From: Sandaracinus sp.
Lineage (GTDB): Bacteria; Myxococcota_A; Polyangia; Polyangiales; Houyiibacteriaceae
Reading direction: 5' to 3'
Assembly: GCA_002699025.1 (NCBI GenBank)
Contig: PABA01000121.1
Location: 1-61,162 of the forward strand
Length of the DNA stretch: 61,162 bases
The notes beneath the pieces were generated by a model. The model was not told the origin of the DNA. It was given only the letters and a program-made list of their open reading frames with translations, and did not search any database. Made by a program: the position numbers and the translations under genes. This document shows positions 24,253-32,678 of the stretch, in pieces (the first letter of the stretch is position 1; every line of letters begins with the position of its first letter).

Positions 24253-24896
24253 GCGATGCCGCCACGAGCGACACCTCCGCGAGCGACACCTCCGCGAGCG
24301 ACACCGCCGCGAACGACTCCGCCACGAACGACTCCGCCTCGAACGACTCCGCCACGAGCGACTCCGCCGCGAACGACTCCGCCGCGAACGACTCCGCCGC
24401 GAACGACTCCGCCGCGAGCGACACGACCGCGAACGACTCCGCCACGAGCGACTCCACCACGAGCGACTCCGCCGCGAACGACATGACGGCGGGGGGCACC
24501 GTCGAGTGGGACGACTCCGAGTTCCCCTTCGTCCGCTGCCGCATGGCCGGCCGGCTCACGCGCGCGCACGTGCCCGCGTACCTGGAGGGGCTCGATCGGC
24601 AGCTCGACCGCGCCGCGCCCTTCGTCATCCTCTGGGACGTCCGGCAGCTCGCCTTCCCCGAGCCCTGGGCCCTGCGCGTCGCCGGCGAGCACCAGCGCCG
24701 CCGGGTCGCGGACTTCCGCGCCCACCTCCGCGGCGAAGCGCACGTCATCACCAGCCCCTTCATCCGCGCGGCCGTCCGCATGGTGAACTGGTTCCAGCCC
24801 GCTCCCCAGCCTCAGGCCTACTTCCGGACGGGCGCCGAGGCCGAGCGCTGGCTCCGCGAGCAGCTCGGCGTCTACGCGGCGACCGGCTCGGGCTGA
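24249..24896 (+). CDS. SpoIIAA/STAS-like protein B with Ser/Asp/Asn/Ala repeat N-terminus
   Basis: The protein has 215 aa if started at the GTG at 24249, which overlaps the previous stop as GTGA. Residues about 2-78 are a low-complexity array of Ser-Asp/Asn-Asp-Ser-Ala units encoded by 15-base repeats. The remaining roughly 137 residues are a STAS-like domain with VEWDDSEFPFVRCRMAG, FVILWDVRQLAFPEPWALRV and NWFQPAP. An ATG at 24483 would give the domain alone, but the tight overlap and the uninterrupted repeat frame favour the longer form. The acidic, Ser-rich tail could be a flexible or phosphorylatable tether. The 3' end overlaps the convergent HTTM gene by 25 bases. Confidence 0.75.
   Translation: MSDAATSDTSASDTSASDTAANDSATNDSASNDSATSDSAANDSAANDSAANDSAASDTTANDSATSDSTTSDSAANDMTAGGTVEWDDSEFPFVRCRMAGRLTRAHVPAYLEGLDRQLDRAAPFVILWDVRQLAFPEPWALRVAGEHQRRRVADFRAHLRGEAHVITSPFIRAAVRMVNWFQPAPQPQAYFRTGAEAERWLREQLGVYAATGSG
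24256..24482 (+). repeat. 15-bp in-frame coding repeat
   Basis: Units such as GCCGCGAACGACTCC and GCCACGAGCGACTCC recur about fifteen times with variation. Because the unit is a multiple of three, copy-number change keeps the reading frame and would alter only the length of the Ser/Asp tail of the STAS-like protein. Shorter sub-arrays are identical or nearly so (24366-24410), which suggests recent expansion. Confidence 0.85.
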
Positions 24897-25816
24897 GCCG
24901 CCCCATCGCCCCGCGGCGCGACCCCGAGCCGCTGACCGAGGCGCCGAAAGGGCCGCCGCTCCCAGATCCGCTCCGCCCGCAGGAAGGGCAGGAACGCCAC
25001 GAAGGTGAGCTGGTAGAAGAAGCCGATCGCCATCAGCGCCAGGACGCCGAGGTGGAAGCCCCAGATGGCCACGGACCACCAGACCCCGAAGCGGCGATGG
25101 AAGAGGGCGAGCGGCGCGACGAGCTCCGCGAGCAGGCTGAAGCCAGCGAGCGCGACGAAGGGCGCCGGGTAGCCGCTCAGCCAGGCGCCGAGCGGCGAGT
25201 GGTGCGAGCCGAGCTCGATCTTCCGGACGTTCCCGAAGGCGACGAAGTTCCGGAGCGTCTCCCCGCCGAGGAACTCGAAGCCCCCGTTCCGCAGCTTGGC
25301 GATGCCGGCGAGCAGGTAGACGGCGACCACGACGGCGCCCATCAGCTTCAGCGGCCAGCCGTAGCGCCCCGAGGCGGGCGGCGTGGGGCGATGGCGCGCG
25401 TCGAGGGAGAGGGCGTCCGCGGCCGGCGCCAGGGCGAGGATCAGCACGTGGAAGGTGAGCGCGTTGTCCGTGTGGAGGATCTTCCCCCAGCTGTTCGAGT
25501 AGGTGAGCACCCAGAGCAGGAGGCCGGCGAAGAGCGGCGCCAACACCCGGTGCTTCCAGCCGAGGAAGAAGGGCACGGCGAGGGCGAGCGTGAGCGCGAC
25601 GAGCCCCTGGTAGACGAGGGGCAGGGTCGGCGAGGGCGCGAGGGTCGCCAGACCGACCGGCTGGAAGCGGTCCACGTCGTCGAGGGCGTAGCTGAAGAGG
25701 TGTGGCGCGCGGATCAGCAGGTAGACGAGCGCGAAGGCGCCGACGAGCGCGCGCACGGTGCCGAGGCGAAGCGCCGGCGTGGTCGGCATCCAGAAACGGT
25801 CGAGGGCGGACGCCAT
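24872..25816 (-). CDS. HTTM-domain (vitamin K-dependent carboxylase-like) membrane protein
   Basis: This 314-aa polytopic protein of the HTTM family has about eight hydrophobic helices. Landmarks include RALVGAFALVYLLIRAPH near the start, the loop LLLWVLTYSNSWGKILHTDN and LLAGIAKLRNGGFEFLGGE. HTTM proteins are related to the membrane domain of vitamin K-dependent gamma-carboxylase; bacterial functions are mostly unknown. The ATG at 25816 overlaps the upstream partner's TGA by one base (a GTG at 25819 would give GTGA), so the two proteins are probably co-translated and interact. Confidence 0.85.
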   Translation of the reverse strand: MASALDRFWMPTTPALRLGTVRALVGAFALVYLLIRAPHLFSYALDDVDRFQPVGLATLAPSPTLPLVYQGLVALTLALAVPFFLGWKHRVLAPLFAGLLLWVLTYSNSWGKILHTDNALTFHVLILALAPAADALSLDARHRPTPPASGRYGWPLKLMGAVVVAVYLLAGIAKLRNGGFEFLGGETLRNFVAFGNVRKIELGSHHSPLGAWLSGYPAPFVALAGFSLLAELVAPLALFHRRFGVWWSVAIWGFHLGVLALMAIGFFYQLTFVAFLPFLRAERIWERRPFRRLGQRLGVAPRGDGAAQPEPVAA

Positions 25817-26421
25817 CACTCGCCCCCCTCGTGGGGCACGCCGCAGCGTACGTGCACGTGGCGCTCGAGCGGCTCGGGGCCGGTCTCGAAGTAGGCGACC
25901 ACGTCCCAGGTGCTCGTGGCGAGCTCCACGGCCTCCACATCCGCGTGGTCGGCGGAGGCGGCGACCCGGGCGGCGACCTCGTGGCAGTAGGCCGTGGCGT
26001 TCCCGCCGTGGACGCCGTGGTGGATGGTCATCATGGACTGGAGCACCTCGCGGTTGCCGGCGGAGACCATGGGCGGGAGGGCCCGGCGGCGACCGTCCGC
26101 GTGGACTCCGAGGGCCTGCGTGAGCGTGAAGTCGCGGGGGCGCTCGTGGCTGAACATCGGGTAGTGGCTCAGCGGGAAGGAGTCCTCGTCCGGGTGCCCG
26201 AGGACCGGCGAGAAGAGGAGCGCCAGGACGAGCGCGCTGAAGGCGTAGACGAAGGCGCGGTAGGCCGGCGAGAGGGGGGCCGCGGCGGGCCCGTCGGCGC
26301 TGGGTTCGGCGGCGTCCGGCACGGAGGCATCCGGCGTCGCGTCCCGCTCGGAGGCGTCCGGCTCGGCGTCCGGCTCGGTGGCGTCCGGCTCGGCGTCCGG
26401 CTCGGTGGGGGGAGCGGCCAC
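25816..26421 (-). CDS. Membrane-anchored HTTM partner with YPMF motif
   Basis: This 201-aa protein has an acidic Pro/Asp/Ala repeat N-terminus (EPDA units, about 7-45), one transmembrane helix (about 52-72) and a soluble domain of about 125 residues. The domain begins FPLSHYPMFS, a motif typical of small membrane proteins encoded next to HTTM genes. It contains HHGVHGG and several His and Cys residues (YCHEV, VHVRCGV) that could bind metal or thiols, but no known catalytic site. The GTG start lies four bases after the rhomboid stop, so the genes form an operon: rhomboid, this protein, HTTM protein. Confidence 0.7.
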   Translation of the reverse strand: MAAPPTEPDAEPDATEPDAEPDASERDATPDASVPDAAEPSADGPAAAPLSPAYRAFVYAFSALVLALLFSPVLGHPDEDSFPLSHYPMFSHERPRDFTLTQALGVHADGRRRALPPMVSAGNREVLQSMMTIHHGVHGGNATAYCHEVAARVAASADHADVEAVELATSTWDVVAYFETGPEPLERHVHVRCGVPHEGGE

Positions 26422-26425
26422 GGCG

Positions 26426-27307
26426 TCAGCGGGAGCGACGGGTGAGGTGACCCGAGGCGAGGAAGCCCCAGGCGGAGCCGAGCACCAGGCCGGCCGTGTG
26501 GGCGCCGTTGGCGATCGGGAAGAAGCCCGTGAAGCCGAAGAGGTACCAGACCATCATCCAGATCATCGTCGAGCGGTGGAGCGCGTAGGGGAAGGTCGGG
26601 TCGTAGCGGCCCCGCACGTAGAGGTAGCCGAGCAGGCCATAGACGACGCCGCTCAGCCCCACGGCCAGAGCGCCGCTCCAGACGAGCTGGAGCACGATGC
26701 CCGAGACGCCGAAGACGAGGGTCATCAGCGCCAGGCGCAGCGAGCCGTGGGCGCGCTCGACGACGCGGCCGAGGTCCCAGAGCCAGAGGCAGTTGAAGGC
26801 CAGGTGGAGGATCCCGCCGTGCAGGAGGATCGGCGTCACGAGGCGCCAGACCTGCCCGGAGAAGAGCGTCCGCTGGAGCACGTCGCCGACCCCGTAGCCG
26901 TTCAGGGGCACCAGCGCGTTGGCGATCTCCGGGCGCGCCCGCGTCAGGAAGAAGAGCCCGACCGAGGACGCCACGAGGAAGAGCGTCACGTACCCCGGCT
27001 GCTGCCCACGCTGCAGCGTCTCCCGCGCCTTCATCACCCGATGGCGCGACTTCTTCTCGCGCTCGGCCTCCGCCTTCCGGTGCGCCTTCGCCTCCTGCCG
27101 GCGCGCCTGGAAGATCGGCGCGTCCGGGTTCGCCTCGAACTCGGCCAGGAGCGCCTCCGCCCGCTCGAGGTGCGTCTCGTCGTGCACCCAGAGGGCCCAG
27201 CGCTCGTCCCGGGTCTCGCGCAGGGAGGTCTCGATGCCCTCGACGTAGAGGGCGTCGCCGAAGACGCGGGCGGGCGTCTCCTCGTCGAAGGTGTGGAGTA
27301 TCCGCAT
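26426..27307 (-). CDS. Rhomboid family intramembrane serine protease
   Basis: This 293-aa protein resembles GlpG. A small N-terminal cytoplasmic domain (about 1-90, Rhomboid_N-like, ending in a basic KAHRKAEAEREKKSRHR stretch) precedes six transmembrane helices. Catalytic features are the HxxxxHxxxN segment (His163, His168, Asn171), Ser219 in GLSG and His270 in GAHTAG. It cleaves transmembrane substrates within the bilayer. The ATG at 27307 fits the domain start. It is the first gene of an operon with the HTTM pair, which raises the untested possibility that one of those proteins is a substrate. Confidence 0.93.
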   Translation of the reverse strand: MRILHTFDEETPARVFGDALYVEGIETSLRETRDERWALWVHDETHLERAEALLAEFEANPDAPIFQARRQEAKAHRKAEAEREKKSRHRVMKARETLQRGQQPGYVTLFLVASSVGLFFLTRARPEIANALVPLNGYGVGDVLQRTLFSGQVWRLVTPILLHGGILHLAFNCLWLWDLGRVVERAHGSLRLALMTLVFGVSGIVLQLVWSGALAVGLSGVVYGLLGYLYVRGRYDPTFPYALHRSTMIWMMVWYLFGFTGFFPIANGAHTAGLVLGSAWGFLASGHLTRRSR

Positions 27308-27479
27308 CGGACGGGGCCGGTATAGCAACAGGCGGCGCCCCGATCCGGTCGCCGCGCGCATTTGTGGGCGAGAGATTTCGCACGCCCGAGCGTAGGATGG
27401 AAGCGCGGCTCCCTCCCGGCCTCCCCCGACCCAAGGAAGGGCGCCGCTCGAGGGTCTCTCCCAGGCCCCGCCCGCCGCC

Positions 27480-28079
27480 ATGCGCCCCCTGCTGATCCTG
27501 CTCTGCCTCTCGATGCTCTCCGGGAGCTGGTTCGCCCAGCCGGACCCGGAGCTGGTCGTGGTCGCCGACGAGCCCTTCGTCTTCCGGCCGAGCGTGAGCG
27601 CCGAGCTCACCTGGGACAGCCCCCGCTCGCCGGTCGGCTGGGGCAGCTTCGACCTCACGGCGGCCCCGGAGCACGACGAGATCCGTGTCGACCTCCTCCT
27701 CGGGACCCCGGCACGCGATCGGCGTTGGACCTGTGGGGACCTGACCCTGCTCATCGACGGGCGCCGCGAGGACCTGCGCACGCAGTACGCGGGCGTGCCC
27801 ATGTCGAGCGGGGTCTACGACGCGGTGACGGCGAAGCTGACCATCGCCCACGTGCGCGAGATGGTCTCGGCGCGCGAGGTGGAGGTCTCGCTCTGCGGGG
27901 ACGGGCTGGCCGTGCCCGCCGAGCAGCGGCGGCGGCTCCGCGACTTCGTGGAGCGCTTCGACGAGCGCGCCATCTACGAGGGCCCGTCGGCCCCGAGCCC
28001 CCCGCCGGAGCTCGGCCCGGAGCACGAGTGGATCTTCGACGATCCGCAGGAGCCCGGCGGCCCACCCGCGCCGGCCTGA
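27480..28079 (+). CDS. Secreted hypothetical protein
   Basis: This 199-aa protein of unrecognised family has an N-terminal signal peptide (MRPLLILLCLSMLSGSWFA) and no second membrane segment. The mature part is probably beta-rich (VSAELTWDSP, EHDEIRVDLLLGTP, RWTCGDLTLLIDGR) with two cysteines (WTCGDL, LCGDG) that could form a disulphide in the periplasm, followed by a Pro/Glu-rich C-terminus. It stands alone between the divergent rhomboid operon and the next gene. Function unknown. Confidence 0.7.
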   Translation: MRPLLILLCLSMLSGSWFAQPDPELVVVADEPFVFRPSVSAELTWDSPRSPVGWGSFDLTAAPEHDEIRVDLLLGTPARDRRWTCGDLTLLIDGRREDLRTQYAGVPMSSGVYDAVTAKLTIAHVREMVSAREVEVSLCGDGLAVPAEQRRRLRDFVERFDERAIYEGPSAPSPPPELGPEHEWIFDDPQEPGGPPAPA

Positions 28080-28221
28080 TCCCACAGAGGCGCGGGGCGA
28101 GGGGGCGAGGGCGACGGGGCGGAACCCGGGGCGCGAACGTCCCGGGGCGGGGGTCCGGAAAAAGCGGACGCCGCCTGAGAGCTGCTGTCGGCCCCCCCTC
28201 CGTCGGGCACTCTCGCGACCC

Positions 28222-29433
28222 ATGGACGAACGAATTCACGGGGTCTCCCTCCAAGACTGCGCGGAGATCATGGGGCGGGAGGGCGCGCTGCGGGCCCAGC
28301 ACGGCGAGGCCGCGGCCAAGCCGCTCTTCGAGCAGTTCCTGGGCGAGCGGGGCCTCGACCCGAACCTCTGGGCGCAGGCATGGAACGCCTGGTGGACCCG
28401 GATGGAGTCGGACCCCTCCGGCAAGCTCCACGCGCGCTTCGCCACCCTCCAGCAGCAGGCGACCCAGCAGGCGCACCTCGCGGACATCCCCGACGCGAGC
28501 CAGGACGCGAAGGAGGGCGTGACCCTCGAGGTCTATGCGAAGTGCATGGCCAAGGCCGCAGCCGGCGAGGACATGCAGGCGGTGGTCGCCGCGGAGGGGC
28601 TGAGCTGGGAGCAGTGGCAGAAGGCGCAGACCGCCTGGAACACGGCCATGGGGGCCGACCACGACCACCACCTCACGACCCAGTACGGGCAGCTCTACGC
28701 GAAGTACACGCCGGGCTTCCAGCAGCAGATGGAGGGGCAGACGGCCGCCATCATGGCCGCCGAGCACGCCCAGCGGGAGGCCGGTCGGCCGGACGAGCCC
28801 GAGGAGGAGTACGAGCTCGAGGACATGATCCGCGAGCTCGACGATCCGACGCCGCGGACGCGCTGGACGGCGGCGCACCACGTCGCGAACCAATGGGACA
28901 TCGGCGACAAGAGCGACCCGACGCTGAAGGCCGCCGCCGAGAAGGCCTACACGCTGGCGCACGAGGCCCTCGACCGCTTCGACGAGATCACCGTGAGCGA
29001 GGCCGAGGCGCTCGCGCAGGATCTGAAGGTCTTCGCCGAGGAGGGGCTGCTCGACGCGGAGCGGGCGGCGGACAGCAAGCAGGCGATCGAGCGGGCGCTG
29101 GCCCGGGGGCGCGAGCAGCTGGCGACCTTCGAGACGGCCTTCGCGCCGATCCGCGACAAGGCGGTGCCCGAGCGGGTGAAGATGCAGTCGCGCATCCAGG
29201 ATTTTCAGGGCTTCGTGGAGACCCTCTCGGAGCTCGTCGAGGAGTGGGACGACATCGACCTCCCGGAGGCGCCCGCGGGCGCGTCGGCGGCGGGATCGGC
29301 GGCGGGATCGACACCGGGATCGACACCGGGCGCGGCGATCCAGCCGGCGAAGAAGGACGACGAGGGCGGCTTCCTCGGCTTCCTGAAGAGCCTGCCTCTG
29401 ATCGGGCAGCTCCTGAAGATGCTCGGGCTCTGA
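28222..29433 (+). CDS. Hypothetical protein with duplicated N-terminal domain and hydrophobic C-terminal helix
   Basis: This 403-aa, mainly helical cytoplasmic protein is of unknown function. Two internal repeats are visible: about 7-75 (GVSLQDCAEIMGREG, then WNAWWTRMESD) and about 98-167 (GVTLEVYAKCMAKAA, then WNTAMGADHD, QLYAKY). An acidic segment (EPEEEYELEDMIRELDD) and a helical region of about 150 residues follow. The protein ends in a short amphipathic, hydrophobic helix (FLGFLKSLPLIGQLLKMLGL) that could bind membrane or a partner. It is followed by a membrane-protein gene 19 bases downstream. Confidence 0.75.
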   Translation: MDERIHGVSLQDCAEIMGREGALRAQHGEAAAKPLFEQFLGERGLDPNLWAQAWNAWWTRMESDPSGKLHARFATLQQQATQQAHLADIPDASQDAKEGVTLEVYAKCMAKAAAGEDMQAVVAAEGLSWEQWQKAQTAWNTAMGADHDHHLTTQYGQLYAKYTPGFQQQMEGQTAAIMAAEHAQREAGRPDEPEEEYELEDMIRELDDPTPRTRWTAAHHVANQWDIGDKSDPTLKAAAEKAYTLAHEALDRFDEITVSEAEALAQDLKVFAEEGLLDAERAADSKQAIERALARGREQLATFETAFAPIRDKAVPERVKMQSRIQDFQGFVETLSELVEEWDDIDLPEAPAGASAAGSAAGSTPGSTPGAAIQPAKKDDEGGFLGFLKSLPLIGQLLKMLGL

Positions 29434-29452
29434 CTTCGGGCGCCGAGCCGGG

Positions 29453-30145
29453 ATGAGTCACTCGACCGAGGCCGAGAGCGCGGAGGAGCCGACGCCCCCG
29501 GGGACGCGGGCCTTCTTCGTCTTCTTCGCGCTCGTCGGCGCGCTCGGCGTCGCGTCGCGCTTCGACGTGGTGCTGGGGCGCCTGCCGCCGCTCCTCGCCG
29601 AAGGGCTCCTCCTCGTGCACGGGCCGCTCCTCTTCGTCGCCGGGCTCCTCGAGCGGCGCCTGCGCCCGGAGGAGGACGACGGGCCGACCTGGATGGCCAT
29701 CCGCGACCGGGCCGTGCGGGCGGGCTTCACGCTCTCCTTCACGACGCTGACGATCGCGACGCTCCAGGCCTTCGACATCGCCCTCGGGCCGATCGATCCG
29801 ACGCCGCCCGAGAGCTTCCCGCTCGCGCAGCGCGCCCTCTGGTACGCGGGCTTCAGCTTCGGCATGGGCTTCGCGAATTACCTGGCGGCGGTGGGGACGC
29901 TCGTGCCGGCGCTCCGGGCCGTCGCCCGCCCCGTGCTCCACGCGCCGCTGGCCGCGGGGGCGGGCGTGATGGCGCTGCTGGGCGCGGGCGTGGCCTTCGG
30001 GCTGCGCTGGGCGGCGGAGCAGGCGGCGGTGCAGGAGGGGCTCGGCTCGCTGGCCGGTTGGCTCGAGCGCCCGGAGGTCCTCGTCGGGCTGATCGTCGTG
30101 CCGCTCGTGCTCCCGGCGCTCTTCGCGCGAGCGCGGAGCGCATAG
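29453..30145 (+). CDS. Integral membrane protein, unknown family
   Basis: This 230-aa protein has a short acidic N-terminus and about six predicted transmembrane helices (around 20-40, 47-66, 88-108, 130-150, 160-185 and 208-225). No transporter or enzyme motif is recognised. The close spacing to the preceding gene suggests co-transcription. Confidence 0.7.
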   Translation: MSHSTEAESAEEPTPPGTRAFFVFFALVGALGVASRFDVVLGRLPPLLAEGLLLVHGPLLFVAGLLERRLRPEEDDGPTWMAIRDRAVRAGFTLSFTTLTIATLQAFDIALGPIDPTPPESFPLAQRALWYAGFSFGMGFANYLAAVGTLVPALRAVARPVLHAPLAAGAGVMALLGAGVAFGLRWAAEQAAVQEGLGSLAGWLERPEVLVGLIVVPLVLPALFARARSA

Positions 30146-30300
30146 GAGTGCGCATCGCGCAGGCGCTGGGCGGAGCGTGGAGCGGGAGCGGCTCCGTTCG
30201 TGCGTGCGCGAACCGAGGAATGGCCGCGCCCCTTCGAGCGTGACTGGAGCGCGACGGGCTCGCCCCGCCATCGCGGTCGTCCGGCGCCGACGCGATGCGC

Positions 30301-30906
30301 TCAGCCCGACCGCTTCACGCCGCGGAGGGCGAGGCTCCGCTCCACGAAGACGTCGAGGATCGCCTCGAGGGCCTCGCGGTGGGCCGGCCCCTCGAGCACG
30401 CCCCAGGCCCGGGCCACCGCCTCCAGGGTCGACAGGTGCGCCGGCGTCGGCCCGACCCGCAGCGCGTAGCGGCTCGGAGGCCCCGGCGCGAGGCGCACCG
30501 GCTCGGCCTCGACGAGCGCCGGGAGCTTCCGCCGCATGCGCCGCGCCTGCCGCCAGGCCGCGTCGATCACGAAGACCGGCCGCCCGGCGTCCCGGGCCGC
30601 GAGCGGCCGCCCCTCCGGCGTGAGCACGAGGGCCCGGGGCCGCGGCACGATCGCCCTCCCCTCGCGACCGTGCAGATGCACCACGCTCCCCGCGAGCGCG
30701 CGCGCCGCCAGGTAGCCGGTGTTCGTGCTCTTCTTCGCCTCCCCCGCGTGGAGCACCAGGTGGAGCGGCGTGCCCGTCGCCAGCCCGCCCTCCCCGGCAT
30801 GCGCCGCGAGCACGTCGCAGACGCAGGCCTCGAGGCGCACCCGGCAGCGCACGCAGCAGGCGCCGGCGAGACCGCGGATCGGGCCTTCTCGCGACTTTTT
30901 TCCCAT
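30301..30906 (-). CDS. DTW-domain protein, tRNA-uridine aminocarboxypropyltransferase-like
   Basis: This 201-aa protein has a zinc-ribbon-like N-terminus (Cys18, Cys21, Cys28, Cys30) and a DTW domain. Landmarks are KKSTNTGYLAARAL, the motif position FVIDAAWRQARRM (Asp115, Trp118, with Ala in place of Thr of DTW), and STLEAVARA. DTW proteins such as TapT of E. coli transfer the 3-amino-3-carboxypropyl group from S-adenosylmethionine to a tRNA uridine (acp3U). Length fits the family. Confidence 0.88.
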   Translation of the reverse strand: MGKKSREGPIRGLAGACCVRCRVRLEACVCDVLAAHAGEGGLATGTPLHLVLHAGEAKKSTNTGYLAARALAGSVVHLHGREGRAIVPRPRALVLTPEGRPLAARDAGRPVFVIDAAWRQARRMRRKLPALVEAEPVRLAPGPPSRYALRVGPTPAHLSTLEAVARAWGVLEGPAHREALEAILDVFVERSLALRGVKRSG

Positions 30907-31019
30907 CGGGGACGATTTTCTTTCGGCGCTTCAGAGTCTCGTAAGAGTCCAGGCGTTCCAATGCATGAGGCGGCAGGACGAGCCCCTCGCACCAGCCACC
31001 CCCACAGCAGGAATCCCCC

Positions 31020-31880
31020 ATGCGTACCACCCCCTCCCGATTCACGCCCTTCGCCCTGGCCCTCGCCCTCGCCGTGCCCTCCCTCGCCGCCGCCCAGCCC
31101 GACGCCGGACGGCGCGGAGGAGCCACCGCGGAAGAGCGCGCCGAGCGCATCGAGGCCCGCATGGCCGAGCGCGTGGAGAAGCTCCGCGAGGAGCTGAGCC
31201 TCAGTGACGCGCAGGCCGCCCGCATCGCGCGCATCTTCGAGGAGTCGCGCGCCGAGATGGCCCGGCTCCGCGAGGCCGGGCGCAGCCCCGAGACCCGGCA
31301 GGCCTTCCGCCAGCTCCGCTGGACCACCGACGACCGGATCCACGAGGTGCTCTCGGCCGAGCAGGCCGAGCAGCTCCGCCAGCTCCGCCGCGACGAGCGT
31401 CTGGAGCACCGCGAGGCGCGCCGGGGACGGCGCGGCATGCGCGGGCACCATGGCCACCGGGGCATGCGCGGTGAGCGCGGCCCCCGCGGGCCCCGCGGCG
31501 AGCGGCCCGAGCTCACCCCCGAGCAGCGTCAGGAGCGCCGCCAGGCGCGCCTCGACGCGATGACCGAGGACCTCGGCCTGAGCGCCGCGCAGCGGGCCCA
31601 GATCGAGCGCGTCCTCACGGACGCCGAGGCGCAGCGCGCCGAAGCGCGGGCGCAGCACGAGCCGCGCACGCCGGAGATGCGGGAGGCGCGCCGGCAGATC
31701 CGCTGGACCGTCGAGGACCGCATCCACGAGGTGCTCACGCCCGAGCAGCGCGACACGCTCCGCCAGACGCGCCGGGAGCGCCGCGCCGAGCGCATGTCGC
31801 ACCGCCGCGGTCGCCGGGGCGGGCGGGGTGCGGGCCCGAACGGGGCCGGCGACGTGAACGGCAACGCGAACGCGCGCTGA
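31020..31880 (+). CDS. Periplasmic Spy/CpxP-like protein with two repeats
   Basis: This 286-aa secreted protein has a signal peptide (cleavage near AAAQ26) and is exceptionally rich in Arg and Glu. Two LTxxQ-like helical units, about 55-130 (LSLSDAQAARIARIF, RWTTDDRIHEVLSAEQ) and about 174-258 (LGLSAAQRAQIERVL, RWTVEDRIHEVLTPEQ), flank an Arg/Gly/His linker (131-162). Spy and CpxP are ATP-independent periplasmic chaperones or stress sensors; CpxP restrains a sensor kinase. The gene lies 116 bases upstream of a response regulator/sensor kinase pair, so a comparable regulatory role is likely but unproven. Confidence 0.8.
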   Translation: MRTTPSRFTPFALALALAVPSLAAAQPDAGRRGGATAEERAERIEARMAERVEKLREELSLSDAQAARIARIFEESRAEMARLREAGRSPETRQAFRQLRWTTDDRIHEVLSAEQAEQLRQLRRDERLEHREARRGRRGMRGHHGHRGMRGERGPRGPRGERPELTPEQRQERRQARLDAMTEDLGLSAAQRAQIERVLTDAEAQRAEARAQHEPRTPEMREARRQIRWTVEDRIHEVLTPEQRDTLRQTRRERRAERMSHRRGRRGGRGAGPNGAGDVNGNANAR

Positions 31881-31996
31881 GCTCCGCCTCTCCTCCTTCT
31901 CCCGCGCGGTGACGCCCGGTGCCCGGCCCCTCCCTCGAGCCGGCGCCGGGCGCTGCCGCGTCCCCTTCCCCCTCGCCCACCCGGTACCCTCCCCCC

Positions 31997-32677
31997 ATGG
32001 CCGACCGCATCCTCATCGTGGAGGACGACGCCGCCCTCGGCGCCCAGATCGTCGAGCACCTCCAGGGCGCCGGCTTCGAGACCGAGTGGATCGACGACGG
32101 CGACGCGGCCCGCGGCGCTCCGGTCGACGAGTTCCAGCTGGTCGTCCTCGACCTGATGCTCCCCGGCACCTACGGCATGGACCTCCTCAAGCGCTGGCGC
32201 GAGGGGAGCGACGTCCCCGTGCTCATCCTCAGCGCGCGCCAGGACACGAGCGACAAGGTCCGCGCCCTCAAGCTCGGCGCCGACGATTACGTGACCAAGC
32301 CCTTCTGGCCCGAGGAGCTCGTCGCCCGCGTCCGCGCGCGCCTCCGCCGCCCGGACATCCGCCGCGAGGGGGGCGCCCTCGCCTTCGGGCCCCTCGAGCT
32401 CGACGAGGCCGGGCGCGAAGTCCGCGTCGAGGGCGCGCCGGTGGAGCTCACGCGCGTGGAGTTCGACGTGCTCGCCGCCCTCGCCCGCCGGCCCGGCTCG
32501 GCCATGACCCGCGCCGCCCTCGTGGACGCGGCCCTCGACCCGGAGCGCATGGGCAGCGAGCGGACGCTCGACGTCCACGTGTCGCGGCTCCGCAAGAAGC
32601 TCGGCCCGGCCGGCGCGCAGATCGCGACCGTCTGGGGCATCGGCTACAAGCTCCTGGAAGCGCCCCCGGAGGAGTGA
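31997..32677 (+). CDS. OmpR/PhoB-family response regulator
   Basis: This 226-aa DNA-binding response regulator has a receiver domain (about 4-115) with acidic pocket residues ED at 9-10, phosphoacceptor Asp52 in VLDLMLPG and Lys101 in VTKPF. A winged-helix effector domain (about 130-220) carries RTLDVHVSRLRKKLG and the terminal WGIGYKL. It is followed one base later by its cognate kinase gene. The neighbouring Spy/CpxP-like gene suggests an envelope-stress regulon. Confidence 0.95.
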   Translation: MADRILIVEDDAALGAQIVEHLQGAGFETEWIDDGDAARGAPVDEFQLVVLDLMLPGTYGMDLLKRWREGSDVPVLILSARQDTSDKVRALKLGADDYVTKPFWPEELVARVRARLRRPDIRREGGALAFGPLELDEAGREVRVEGAPVELTRVEFDVLAALARRPGSAMTRAALVDAALDPERMGSERTLDVHVSRLRKKLGPAGAQIATVWGIGYKLLEAPPEE

Positions 32678-32678
32678 G

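Noticed and set aside
18266-24480. CRISPR array
   Set aside because: Repeats at 18266, 20078 and 24256 are direct tandem units without spacers, and no cas gene is present.
21288-24896. A 1202-codon plus-strand frame ending with the STAS-like protein B
   Set aside because: Everything before 24249 is an Arg/Pro/Ala shadow of the fused hydrolase gene. Only the part from the GTG at 24249 is supported.
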